Shown one piece after another: positions 38,609-46,586 of a stretch of 54,604 nt of DNA. The stretch spans positions 1-54,604 of the forward strand of contig CAIVDC010000145.1 in the NCBI GenBank assembly GCA_903904605.1, written 5' to 3'. Every line of letters starts with the position of its first letter. Position 1 is the stretch's first letter. The notes beneath the pieces were generated by a model. It did no database searches. It was not told the origin of the DNA and worked only from the letters and a program-made list of their open reading frames with translations. Origin of the DNA: an uncultured Sterolibacterium sp. (lineage in GTDB: Bacteria > Pseudomonadota > Gammaproteobacteria > Burkholderiales > Rhodocyclaceae). The translations under genes were made by a program, and so were the position numbers.

Positions 38609-40069
38609 TCAGGCGTTGATGCCGCCGAGGCAGAGATACTTGATGTCGAGATAGTCGGCGATGCCGTAGATCGAGCCTTCCCGGCCGATGCCGGACTCCT
38701 TGACGCCGCCGAACGGGGCCATCTCGTTCGATATGATGCCTTCATTGATGCCGACCATGCCGTATTCCAGCGCTTCCGCGACGCGCCAGACGCGGCCGAT
38801 GTCGCGCGAATAGAAGTAGGCGGCCAGGCCGAATTCCGTGTCGTTGGCCATCCGGACCGCTTCCGCTTCGGTGCGGAATCGGAACAGCGGCGCCAGCGGG
38901 CCGAAGGTCTCCTCGCGCGCCACGCGCATCTCCGTGGTGACGTCGGCGATGACGGTCGGCTCGAAATAAGTCCCGCCCAGGGCGTGGCGCTTGCCGCCGG
39001 CGACGATGCGGGCGCCCTTGGCGACGGCGTCCGCGATGTGCTCCTCGACCTTCTCCACCGCGGCCATGTCGATCATGGGCCCCTGCTCGGCGCCTTCGGA
39101 CAGGCCGTCGGCCACCTTGAGGCGACTGACGGCGACGGCGAGCTTTTCGGCAAAGGCGTCATAGACCGAATCCTGGACCAGCAGGCGATTGACGCAAACG
39201 CAGGTCTGGCCGGTGTTGCGGTACTTGGAGGCCATCGCGCCGGCGACCGCGGCGTCGAGATCGGCATCTTCGAAGACGATGAACGGCGCATTGCCGCCCA
39301 GCTCCATTGAAACCTTCTTGACCGTGGCCGCGCTCTGGGCCATCAGGATCTTGCCGACCTCGGTGGAGCCGGTGAAGGTGATCTTCTTCACCGTCGGATT
39401 GCGGGTAAGTTCGCCGCCGATGGCGCCGGCCGAGCCGGTCACGATATTCAACACGCCTTGCGGAATGCCCGCCTGTTCGGCCAGGTCGGCCAGCGCCAGG
39501 GCCGAGTAGGGCGTCATGCTGGCCGGCTTGATCACGATGGTGCAGCCGGCGGCCAGCGCCGGGCCGGCCTTGCGGGTGATCATGGCATTGGGGAAGTTCC
39601 ACGGCGTGATGGCGCCGATCACGCCGATCGGCTGCTTGATCACGACGATGCGGCGGTTTGCGTCGGGGCCCGGAATCGTGTCGCCGTTGACGCGCTTGGC
39701 TTCCTCGGCGAACCATTCGATGAACGCGGCGCCGTAGGCGATCTCGGCGCGCGATTCAACGATCGGCTTGCCCTGTTCCAGCGTCATGATGCGGGCCAGG
39801 TCTTCCCGGTTGGCGACGATCAGTTCAAACCAGCGCCGCAGGATGGCCGAGCGTTCCTTGGCGGAGCGGCTGCGCCAGGCCGGGAATGCCGCCTCGGCGG
39901 CGGCGATGGCGCGGTGCGTTTCCGCTGCGCCCATTTTCGGCACGGTGCCGAGTGTGGATCCGTCGGCCGGGTTGGTGACGGTCAGCGTCGCGCCGTCGGC
40001 AGCGGCGGCCCAGGCGCCGTCGATATAGGCTTGCTGACGGAAGAGCCTGGAACTGGCGAGTTTGAGCAT
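38609..40069 (-). CDS. NAD(P)-dependent aldehyde dehydrogenase, succinate-semialdehyde dehydrogenase-like
   Basis: A 486-residue ALDH starting MLKLASSRLFRQQAYIDGAW, which closely follows the GabD/SSADH N-terminus. Catalytic residues are Asn159 (TPWNFP), Lys181 (VIKPAS), Glu256 (SMELGGN) and Cys290 (GQTCVCVNR). The GQTCVCxNR context is typical of the SSADH group, which also oxidises other small semialdehydes such as sulfolactaldehyde or glutarate semialdehyde. It is the first gene of the thirteen-gene minus-strand series. The open frame extends upstream through the promoter region, but the ATG at 40069 fits the family start. Confidence 0.93.
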   Translation of the reverse strand: MLKLASSRLFRQQAYIDGAWAAAADGATLTVTNPADGSTLGTVPKMGAAETHRAIAAAEAAFPAWRSRSAKERSAILRRWFELIVANREDLARIMTLEQGKPIVESRAEIAYGAAFIEWFAEEAKRVNGDTIPGPDANRRIVVIKQPIGVIGAITPWNFPNAMITRKAGPALAAGCTIVIKPASMTPYSALALADLAEQAGIPQGVLNIVTGSAGAIGGELTRNPTVKKITFTGSTEVGKILMAQSAATVKKVSMELGGNAPFIVFEDADLDAAVAGAMASKYRNTGQTCVCVNRLLVQDSVYDAFAEKLAVAVSRLKVADGLSEGAEQGPMIDMAAVEKVEEHIADAVAKGARIVAGGKRHALGGTYFEPTVIADVTTEMRVAREETFGPLAPLFRFRTEAEAVRMANDTEFGLAAYFYSRDIGRVWRVAEALEYGMVGINEGIISNEMAPFGGVKESGIGREGSIYGIADYLDIKYLCLGGINA

Positions 40070-40147
40070 CGGTCTTCGGCACCGTGGTTGAGGTATCTTC
40101 GGCAATGATAGCGTAGCCGGCGGCAGGACTCGTCGCCGGGTCGTTTC

Positions 40148-40163
40148 ATGCAAACGTGTGCAT
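40148..40163. promoter_or_regulatory. LacI-type operator ATGCAAAC-GTGTGCAT
   Basis: A 16-bp near-palindrome with one mismatched pair and the central CG typical of LacI/GalR operators. It lies directly downstream of the -10 of the operon promoter, where a repressor would block transcription. An overlapping imperfect palindrome AACGTGTGCATACGTT (40153-40168) reaches into the -10. Assignment to the operon's own LacI regulator is inferred. Confidence 0.6.
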
Positions 40164-40191
40164 ACGTTACTCTCAATGCCGTTATTGTCAA
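40164..40191 (-). promoter_or_regulatory. Sigma-70 promoter of the catabolic operon
   Basis: On the minus strand a perfect -35 TTGACA (40186-40191) is followed after 16 bases by TAACGT (40164-40169), an imperfect -10. It lies about 95 bases upstream of the aldehyde dehydrogenase start and just after the stop of the TonB-like gene. The weak -10 next to an operator fits a regulated promoter. Confidence 0.6.
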
Positions 40192-40194
40192 CTT

Positions 40195-41070
40195 CTAGTC
40201 CCGGCAATCCTCGCCGCCGAAACTTCGCGAGAAGCCGCTGCCGCCCCCCGCGCGCGCGGGGAAAATGCACATCCGGATGGTCAGGGAATTGCGGACATTG
40301 CTGATGTCTGGCGGGAAAGCGGAGAATGGCGAGGCGCGGTCGATCACGCTCTTGATGTAGGCGATCTCCGCAGCCTGGTCGCCGGAGCGGAGCACGCGGT
40401 AGCCGCTCAGGGAACCGTCCGGATTCAGCGATATCTCCACCAGAGCCTTGCGCGATCCGCTGGCCCTCGGATCGTTCTTGACGAAAGCCGCGCTCCGGTT
40501 CAGCTTGCGCACAAAGGCGTCGAAATACATCTCCAGACTGAAAGGTTCGACGGTTTTGGCCGCGGCGGCCGGCGCGCCCGATGCCTCCTGTTCGACGTCG
40601 TCCGGCGCGGTCTGGCCCATCTGCCGCGCCATGGCGCGTGCGCTTTGCGCCAGATCGCCGCTGGCCGGCTGCGTGGCCGGCTTGACGGGCTTGGCCAGTT
40701 CGTTGAGAAATCTATCCATATCCGTCCGCTCGGCAGGGGACCAGGAGGGTGCGACCCATGCGCCGCCGGGGGCGGTCAACAGCTTTCGTGGCGCTTCCTT
40801 CCTCGGCGCGGCCCGGCGGCGCGGGACGCGGGGGGCAGGCGCACGGGGCGCCGCCGGTCCGATCAGGGTGGCGAGGAGGCGGGGCCGCAGCGCGTCCGCG
40901 CCGCGCCCGCCCGGCGCGGCGGATCTGGTGCCCGGGCCGGAAGACGCGTAGCTGATGAGGAGAATGGCCGCGTGCAGCAGCAAGGAGAGCAGAACCGCCC
41001 ACTGGAGCGACCGGCGCACGCTTGCCTTGCGGGCTTCCGCCCCGCTCAGCAGGTCAACGAGATTCAGCAA
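40195..41070 (-). CDS. TonB/TolA-like periplasm-spanning protein
   Basis: A 291-residue protein with one N-terminal membrane anchor (about 21-43, QWAVLLSLLLHAAILLISYA), like TonB. An Arg/Pro/Ala-rich linker follows (about 50-110), then a C-terminal globular domain (about 185-265) with SLEMYFDAFVRKLNRSAAF and KALVEISLNPDGSLSGYRVL, the pattern of TonB/TolA C-terminal domains. The tail is Gly/Ser-rich. The linker is basic rather than the Glu-Pro/Lys-Pro repeat of classical TonB. It overlaps the sensor kinase gene by 17 bases, so expression is tied to that two-component system. ExbB/ExbD genes are not adjacent. Confidence 0.75.
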   Translation of the reverse strand: MLNLVDLLSGAEARKASVRRSLQWAVLLSLLLHAAILLISYASSGPGTRSAAPGGRGADALRPRLLATLIGPAAPRAPAPRVPRRRAAPRKEAPRKLLTAPGGAWVAPSWSPAERTDMDRFLNELAKPVKPATQPASGDLAQSARAMARQMGQTAPDDVEQEASGAPAAAAKTVEPFSLEMYFDAFVRKLNRSAAFVKNDPRASGSRKALVEISLNPDGSLSGYRVLRSGDQAAEIAYIKSVIDRASPFSAFPPDISNVRNSLTIRMCIFPARAGGGSGFSRSFGGEDCRD

Positions 41071-42373
41071 CGGCCCCTATCGGTTCCTGACCGGCCCCGG
41101 ATGCGGCGGGCAGACAAATTTCCGCGACAAACCCTCCGCCGCTCCGGGTTCTGAGTTTCAGTTCTCCCAGATGCTCCTCGGCAATTTTCGCGGCGATCAC
41201 CAGGCCCAGGCCGCAATGGCCCTTTCCGCTCCTGGAACTGTCGAGCCGGGAAAAGGGGCGCAAGGCCTGCGCCATCCGGCCGGCTTCGATGCCGTCTCCG
41301 CCGTCATGAACGGCGATCGACACCGTGTCCTGCGATCGCGAGACCTGCACCGCGACCGGCGGGCGCCCGTACTCGAGGGCGTTCTCGATCAGATTGACCA
41401 GTGCCCGGCGCAGCGAATTCGCCCTGATGGCGACCTTCGGGTCGCCGCTGTCGCAGACCATCGTCACCGCCCGGCTCGCATAAGGTGCGATGACTTCCTC
41501 GACGAAGATGCCGGCGTCGCGTTCCTCTATCGCTTCGTCGTCGCTGCCGCGGGCATAGACCAGGAACTGTTCGGTGATGCGCTCGATATCGTCAATGTTC
41601 TGAGCCATCTCGCCATTGCGCGATCCTCCGCCCAGCTCTAGGAGCAGCCGCAATCTCGTGATCGGCGAGCGCAGGTCGTGGGCCACGCCGGCCAGCATCG
41701 TGGCGCGATCCTCCTCGTAGCGATGCAGGCGATCCACCATGCCGTTATAGCGCTCGCCGAGCACGCGAATTTCGCCGACGCCGGTGAGCGGCAGCTTGTC
41801 GAGCCGGGGCGAGTGGCCTACCGTTTCCAGCGCTTTGCCGAGACGCTTCAGGGGGCGCTGGATTTGCCAGAGCAGCGCCATGCCGCCGGCGAAGAACACC
41901 GCGAAGCCGACGAACAGCGCCGAGATCAGCGTGCCGCTGCCCCTGAAATGCGAACGCGGCAGGTCGATCAGCAGCCATTGTCCCGAAGCCGCCCGACCGT
42001 GCAGATCGATCCATAGCCCGGCCTGCGGTCTGAGCACCGGAACGATTGTGATCTTGCGACCGGTTGCCTCGACCAGGTGTAGTCTCAGATCCGCCAGGAA
42101 CCGCCTCGTCTCGGCCGGAACATCGTCCTGGACGGCCGGCTGCTGCTCGGCCAGCGTGATGCCCTTCAGCGCCGAGATTTCCTCGACCGGACGGCTTGCC
42201 AGCAATTGTTCGATGAGCTGCATCCTAGTGGCGATCGACCGGGCTATGGCGGCATTCCGGGTATCTTCCAGGTGCGCCAGAAAAAGGAAATACATCGTCG
42301 CGTAACTGGCCCCCAGGGCGACCAGCAGGACCAGCGCCAGGCGCGCGTAGAGCGAATCGGCAAACTGCCTCAC
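41054..42373 (-). CDS. EnvZ-like sensor histidine kinase
   Basis: A 439-residue kinase. The GTG start at 42373 overlaps the response-regulator stop (GTGA). It has membrane helices at about 10-32 and 148-170, a periplasmic domain between them, and a HAMP segment (IQRPLKRLGKALETVG ... EIRVLGERYNGMVDRLHRYE). The phospho-acceptor His232 is in LAGVAHDLRSPITRLRLLLE, and the ATPase domain contains NLIENALEYGRPP and GLGLVIAAKIAEEH. This architecture matches EnvZ, which responds to osmolarity or envelope state. It is co-transcribed with an OmpR-type regulator and a TonB-like gene. Confidence 0.93.
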   Translation of the reverse strand: MRQFADSLYARLALVLLVALGASYATMYFLFLAHLEDTRNAAIARSIATRMQLIEQLLASRPVEEISALKGITLAEQQPAVQDDVPAETRRFLADLRLHLVEATGRKITIVPVLRPQAGLWIDLHGRAASGQWLLIDLPRSHFRGSGTLISALFVGFAVFFAGGMALLWQIQRPLKRLGKALETVGHSPRLDKLPLTGVGEIRVLGERYNGMVDRLHRYEEDRATMLAGVAHDLRSPITRLRLLLELGGGSRNGEMAQNIDDIERITEQFLVYARGSDDEAIEERDAGIFVEEVIAPYASRAVTMVCDSGDPKVAIRANSLRRALVNLIENALEYGRPPVAVQVSRSQDTVSIAVHDGGDGIEAGRMAQALRPFSRLDSSRSGKGHCGLGLVIAAKIAEEHLGELKLRTRSGGGFVAEICLPAASGAGQEPIGAVAESR

Positions 42374-43095
42374 GAAGCGGCCTCGCCGCTGTCCGGCACG
42401 AAGACGTAGCCGAAGCCCCACACCGTCTGGATATGCCGCGGCTTGCCCTGGTCCGGTTCGATCAGCTTGCGCAGTCTGGAAATCTGCACATCGACGCTGC
42501 GATCGAAAGCGTCCGAGCTCGGGCCGCGCGCCAGTTCGAGCAATCGTTCGCGCGTCAGGGGCTGGTGCGGGTGCTTGACGAAAGCAGACAGCAGGGCGAA
42601 TTCGCCGGAAGTCATTTCCACCTTGGCATCGTGGCACCAGAGCGTGCGCGTCGCTAGATTGAGCCTGCAGTCGCCGAAGATCGCGGTATTGCCGTCCGCG
42701 ATCGGCGCCCCCGGCGGCAGCGGCGTCCGGCGGCGCAGCACGGCCTGGATTCTCGCTGTCAGTTCGCGCGGCAGGAAGGGTTTGCCGAGATAGTCGTCGG
42801 CCCCCAGTTCCATGCCGACGACCCGGTCGATCGGGTCGCTCTTCGCGGTCAGCATGATGATCGGAATATCGTCGCCACTCGCGCGCAGGCGCCGGCAGAT
42901 CTCGAGCCCGTCGATGCCCGGCAGCATCAGGTCGAGAACGATCAGGTCGGGCCGTCGGCGCGCGAGGCGGCGTTCCAGGTCCCGGCCGTCAGGGAGGGTG
43001 CGGACATCGAAGTCGCTTTTTTCGAGGAACTCCTCTAGCAGCTTGCGCAGTTCCAGATCGTCATCGACGACCCAGATCAAGGGTTTTCGGATCAT
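42370..43095 (-). CDS. OmpR-family response regulator
   Basis: A 241-residue regulator. The receiver domain has acidic DDD (11-13), Asp55 in LIVLDLMLPG and a Lys in YLGKPF. A winged-helix domain follows (about 135-235) with LTRERLLELARG, RSVDVQISRLRKLIE and QTVWGFGYVF. It is the first gene of the operon and closely resembles OmpR. Genes flanking it include a TonB-like protein and, further away, an unusual Gly/Ser-rich protein with GGTAAYA direct repeats upstream that might be a target (inference). Confidence 0.94.
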   Translation of the reverse strand: MIRKPLIWVVDDDLELRKLLEEFLEKSDFDVRTLPDGRDLERRLARRRPDLIVLDLMLPGIDGLEICRRLRASGDDIPIIMLTAKSDPIDRVVGMELGADDYLGKPFLPRELTARIQAVLRRRTPLPPGAPIADGNTAIFGDCRLNLATRTLWCHDAKVEMTSGEFALLSAFVKHPHQPLTRERLLELARGPSSDAFDRSVDVQISRLRKLIEPDQGKPRHIQTVWGFGYVFVPDSGEAAS

Positions 43096-43320
43096 TGGGC
43101 GAAGTGTACCGTCAAGACAGAATAGGGGGCGCAGACGAAATTATTACAGGGTGTTTCCGGGTCACACGGTGAGTCATGTTTTGATTACTATCTTCCTGCT
43201 CTTTTGCACCGCCAGCCTATCAGTTTTTGAATATCTGCGGAGGGAGAAGGTGATGGCAGCGTTCTCCGCGATTGCGCCGCGAACCGGGAGGCGATCATGT
43301 CGGGATGAGGATATTAATCG

Positions 43321-44175
43321 ATGCGCTTTGCGCTTGCCACTTACGAAGGATACCAGTGCGTCCTTGAAGCCTTGCTTCGGGCCGGGTGGCAGTTGGAGAA
43401 GCTGTTCCTCTCCCCGGTGGACTGGCGGCATGACAACAAGCAACTGATTGCGCGGGCCCTGGACCTCGGTGTCGAGGTCCAGCATTCCCCGGCCAGGAGC
43501 TGCGACCTGGCCGATCTTGGCCGCCGTGGCTGCAAGATGCTGGTCGTCGCCGGTTATCAATGGAAAGTTCCTGAATGGTGCGGCGATCTCGACTACGCCG
43601 TGAATTTTCACCCCTCTCCACTGCCCGAAGGGCGTGGGCCCTATCCCCTGGTCAGGGCGATCCTCGAACAACGCTCGAGCTGGGCGGTCACTTGCCATCG
43701 CATCTCGCAACGGTTCGACCAGGGGGACATCCTGGCGGCGGAAGCCTTTCCCGTCGAGGCCGATGAATGCCATGAGACCTTGAGCCTGAAGATTCAGATG
43801 GCCGCCACGCGGCTCGCCGATCGCCTCGCCCGCGAGCTCGAACCACTGTGGCGCGAGGCTCTGCCGCAGGGCAGCGGAAGCTATTGGCCGCGCTGGTCGG
43901 AACAGGAGCGCAGCATCGATTTCTCCCGGCCGATCGGCGCCATCATGCGCCAGGTCCGCGCTTTCGGCGACCTCGAATGCATGGCCACGATCAACGGCGT
44001 GACTATTTTTGTCCATCGCGCGCAAGCCTGGCGCGAGCCCCATTCGGCCTTGCCCGGTTCGGTGGTCCATGCCGGCACGCTGGCGTTCGTCGTCGCGGCG
44101 GCCGACGGCCTGGTCGCCATCAGCGAATGGAGTTTCAACGGCCCCGGCGCCACGAACTCAAAGCTGCGGCGCTGA
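43321..44175 (+). CDS. Formyltransferase-family protein (methionyl-tRNA formyltransferase-like)
   Basis: A 284-residue protein with the formyl-transfer catalytic set Asn95, His97 (NFHPSPLPEGRGPYPL) and Asp133 (RFDQGDIL). The C-terminal part (about 200-275) resembles the small beta domain of Fmt. It lacks the typical Fmt N-terminal GTPEFA motif and is shorter than Fmt (about 310 residues), so it is probably a specialised formyltransferase acting on an amino sugar or amino-acid derivative rather than initiator tRNA. Only a weak GAGG lies upstream of ATG 43321. The gene ends with an 18-base overlap of the convergent ATP-grasp gene. Confidence 0.85.
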   Translation: MRFALATYEGYQCVLEALLRAGWQLEKLFLSPVDWRHDNKQLIARALDLGVEVQHSPARSCDLADLGRRGCKMLVVAGYQWKVPEWCGDLDYAVNFHPSPLPEGRGPYPLVRAILEQRSSWAVTCHRISQRFDQGDILAAEAFPVEADECHETLSLKIQMAATRLADRLARELEPLWREALPQGSGSYWPRWSEQERSIDFSRPIGAIMRQVRAFGDLECMATINGVTIFVHRAQAWREPHSALPGSVVHAGTLAFVVAAADGLVAISEWSFNGPGATNSKLRR

Positions 44176-45522
44176 TCCCGAATGGCTTTCTTCCCCGCGC
44201 CGGCCGCTGAGCTTGGCCTGCAGCCGCTCGAACGCATCGACGATGCGCTGGACATAGACGTTCTTGTTCGCCAGGGGGCCGCTGTCGCGCGCGCGGTGCA
44301 CCAGCATGGTGGCGTTGGCTTCGAACACCAACAGCCGCCCGTCGGGCAGGAGCGTGAAGTCGATTCCGCCGTAATCGAGATCGAGTCTGCGCCCTATCGC
44401 GGCGACGGCGGCCATGGCACGGGCGCCCAGAATGGCGCCGGGATCTTCCAGGAAGCGGCGCTCCTCGGCCATCCGCTCGGGATATTTTGCCATGTCGGCG
44501 GAAAAGTAATGCACCATCCAGTGCCGCGAGATGGCCAGATGATAGGGGAACGGTTCCCGGTCGACGAAGATGATCCGGTACTTCCGGTAGCAGCCGTCGG
44601 CGTAACGGTTGTCGTGAAACGTCGATAGATACTGGGTGCCGCTGCAGATTCTGAGCCTGTCGTGAAGTGCCTCGAGGCTTGCGCAGCGCACCAGTTCCTG
44701 ACCCCCGTGGCTCGCCGCAGGTCTGGCCAATACCGGGAAGACGACGCCCGTCGCGGCGAGCGCATCGTGCAAAGCGGCACGGGAAGAAGGCGGGCATTCG
44801 AAGCTGAGGCATGGCGCCAGCAGCACATCGGCAACATCGCCGAGCAGGGCAGCCATCAGGTGACGTCGGGTTCGCGCGACCGCCGAAGGTCGATTGAGCA
44901 GGGGGCGGTCGCAGCGCACGAGGAAATGCTCCAGCCTGCCGGCCAGAGGCGCGGCGACGTCAGGGTCGCCGATCGCGTTGAACACCAGGTCGAACGGCGG
45001 CAGCTGCCGATCCTCCTCGATCGCCGCGTAGTCGATGGCGTACTTGATCCGGCAACAAGTGTCGCCGGGCAACAGGGTTTCGACCGGTACGTTGCCCGAT
45101 GTCCGTCCGACGCAGAGGATCAGCACCCGGCGCATCGGCTCACCGATGCACTCGATGAATACGCGCTGGATCCGGTAGGCGCGTTCCCGGCAGGCCTCGG
45201 CTTCGCCGCTTCGTCCCGCGTGTGAATGGATAGCAGCGAGGTTCTGGTAGGCGATCGCAAGATTCGCGTCGAGCGCGAGGGCGAGGCGGTACCAGCGCGC
45301 GGCGGCCTCGAATTCTCCTTTCATGAAGTAGCCGGTGGCGACGTTGCAGATCTTCATCGGCGCGCCGGTCCCCGGCATGGCCGCGCTTTCCTCGAGCGCT
45401 TCCGCCGCAATCAGATGGGCTAGCGCGCCGAGCAGATCGCCTTGTGCGCGCCTGGCTTCGGCCAGCGTGCGATGAACCGCAGGGTCGTGAGGCTCGGTTT
45501 CCCGGCTCGCAGATTGATCCAT
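44158..45522 (-). CDS. TPR plus ATP-grasp domain protein
   Basis: A 454-residue protein. Residues about 15-125 form TPR-like helices (AVHRTLAEARRAQGDLLGAL, FEAAARWYRLALALDANLAI, AYQNLAAIHSHAGRSGEAEA). The remainder resembles an ATP-grasp ligase: a central segment with HLMAALLGDVADV and FPVLARPAASHGGQEL, a substrate region SRHWMVHYF, and the metal/ATP motif LDYGGIDFTLLPDGRLLVFE plus NATM. ATP-grasp enzymes join a carboxylate to an amine or thiol. ATG 45522 is chosen because the conserved region begins there. The substrate is unknown; the neighbouring formyltransferase suggests a small modification pathway. Confidence 0.8.
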   Translation of the reverse strand: MDQSASRETEPHDPAVHRTLAEARRAQGDLLGALAHLIAAEALEESAAMPGTGAPMKICNVATGYFMKGEFEAAARWYRLALALDANLAIAYQNLAAIHSHAGRSGEAEACRERAYRIQRVFIECIGEPMRRVLILCVGRTSGNVPVETLLPGDTCCRIKYAIDYAAIEEDRQLPPFDLVFNAIGDPDVAAPLAGRLEHFLVRCDRPLLNRPSAVARTRRHLMAALLGDVADVLLAPCLSFECPPSSRAALHDALAATGVVFPVLARPAASHGGQELVRCASLEALHDRLRICSGTQYLSTFHDNRYADGCYRKYRIIFVDREPFPYHLAISRHWMVHYFSADMAKYPERMAEERRFLEDPGAILGARAMAAVAAIGRRLDLDYGGIDFTLLPDGRLLVFEANATMLVHRARDSGPLANKNVYVQRIVDAFERLQAKLSGRRGEESHSGSAPQL

Positions 45523-45838
45523 TATCTCGAGTACGCCGCTCCGTTTCCTTACCTTGGGCGAAGCATAGACCGGCGGCGGCAAGATTGGTTGGCCAGGCGG
45601 CAAAATTTACCGCCGCGCCGTTCGCGATCGCCATCTGGCGACGCCCGACGCATCCTGCCCGGAGCCTTTCCCGCGGGCTGCGCCGGGCCGGCGCTGCGGT
45701 AATACATGGTAACAATATAGGTTCGCGATTTGGCTCAATTGTTGCTGCTAAGGCCCGGTGCGGCAGTCGTCATTTCTTATGCCCAAAGTGGTATCGTTCG
45801 TCCAAACGTTTCCTCTCGAACCCGAATCGGAGAACAAA
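45523..45838. promoter_or_regulatory. 316-base intergenic region with GGTAAYA direct repeat
   Basis: The divergent gap between the ATP-grasp gene and the Gly/Ser-rich protein gene. It is more AT-rich than its surroundings after 45697. Two adjacent 10-base repeats, GGTAATACAT (45698-45707) and GGTAACAATA (45708-45717), have the ten-base spacing used by OmpR-type winged-helix regulators. GGAG at 45829-45832 is the ribosome-binding site of the downstream gene. No credible open frame is seen; a short upstream in-frame extension of the next gene is not supported. Confidence 0.4.
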
Positions 45839-46528
45839 ATGTCCATCAGCGGAATTTCAAGCAACAGTTACACCTTTCCCCAGGTGACCCAAACGGGGAG
45901 CAGCCTGCAAGCCAACAATGTTGACGCTGTCGGCGGTCGCGTCTCCGGCGCGGGGGCTTCGGGCGGTCCGGGCGGTTTTCTCAACGCGGTATTCGAAGCC
46001 TTGTCGCAGGCCGGTGTCTCGGGTGCGCCGTCCACCACAGCCGCTGCCGGAGCTGACGCCACGACTAGCAAAAATCCCTTGCAGGCGCTGGGCGCCTTCA
46101 TGCACGAACTGTTCGCCGCTTTGCACGCCCAGGGTGGACATTCCGCAGGGCAGGGCGACGGCGACCGCGACGCCGGCGTGGCTTCGGCCGCTTCCGGTTC
46201 ATCGGCGGTGTCGGGTATTTCTCATGGGAAGGGCGGGGGCCTAGCGACGATGGAATCGAATCTGCAGAACCTGATCCAGCAGGTTTCCTCGTCGGCTTCG
46301 TCCGCGTCTCCGACCGACAGCACGACGACCACCGGCACGTCGACCACCAGCACGGCGGCGGCGAGTTCGACCAATCCGACCGCGCTATTGCAGCAGGATT
46401 ATCAGAACCTGCTGAGCTCCCTCGGCGTGACCGGTAACTCGTCCTCCCTCAGCGGTTTCTTGCAGTCGCTCTCGCAGAACCTGCAAGGCATCGGCAGTTC
46501 CGGCAACGTCGTCAATACCCAGGCTTGA
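45839..46528 (+). CDS. Gly/Ser/Thr-rich protein of unknown function
   Basis: A 229-residue product with GGAG six bases before ATG 45839. The N-terminus MSISGISSNSYTFPQV is followed by Gly/Ala-rich text, two helical segments (about 43-60 NAVFEALSQAG and 80-100 PLQALGAFMHELFAALHAQG) and a Ser/Thr-rich linker (about 160-185, with TTTTGTSTTSTAAAS). Two Gln/Leu-rich helices follow (TALLQQDYQNLLSSLGV, SGFLQSLSQNLQGIGSS). There is no signal peptide, membrane helix or Cys. Composition suggests a secreted or surface protein exported by a non-Sec route, but no family is recognised. It is followed by a strong hairpin terminator. Confidence 0.7.
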   Translation: MSISGISSNSYTFPQVTQTGSSLQANNVDAVGGRVSGAGASGGPGGFLNAVFEALSQAGVSGAPSTTAAAGADATTSKNPLQALGAFMHELFAALHAQGGHSAGQGDGDRDAGVASAASGSSAVSGISHGKGGGLATMESNLQNLIQQVSSSASSASPTDSTTTTGTSTTSTAAASSTNPTALLQQDYQNLLSSLGVTGNSSSLSGFLQSLSQNLQGIGSSGNVVNTQA

Positions 46529-46534
46529 TCTTGC

Positions 46535-46562
46535 GCAAGCGGCCGGCGCGCCGGCCGTTTGC
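46535..46562 (+). terminator. Hairpin terminator after the Gly/Ser-rich gene
   Basis: GCAAGCGGCCGG pairs with CCGGCCGTTTGC around a CGCG loop, giving a 12-bp stem with one G-U pair. It starts seven bases after the stop. The T-run is short (TTT inside the 3' arm), so efficiency is uncertain. Confidence 0.55.
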
Positions 46563-46586
46563 TGCATTCCTGTATAGTGGTCCGCT

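Noticed and set aside
34258-38619. A 1453-codon open frame on the plus strand.
   Set aside because: It is the opposite-strand shadow of the E1, hydroxyacid dehydrogenase and M24 genes. The high GC content keeps that frame open; the His/Gln/Arg-rich translation shows no domain.
36316-40069. DMSP cleavage operon (M24 protein as DddP, then hydroxyacid and aldehyde dehydrogenases).
   Set aside because: The FDTD and VDISR metal-ligand pattern I associate with DddP is not kept (FDII and CYYR here), so a DddP assignment is not supported.
43321-44175. Housekeeping methionyl-tRNA formyltransferase (fmt).
   Set aside because: It lacks the typical N-terminal motif and the def/fmt neighbourhood and is shorter; only the catalytic core is shared.
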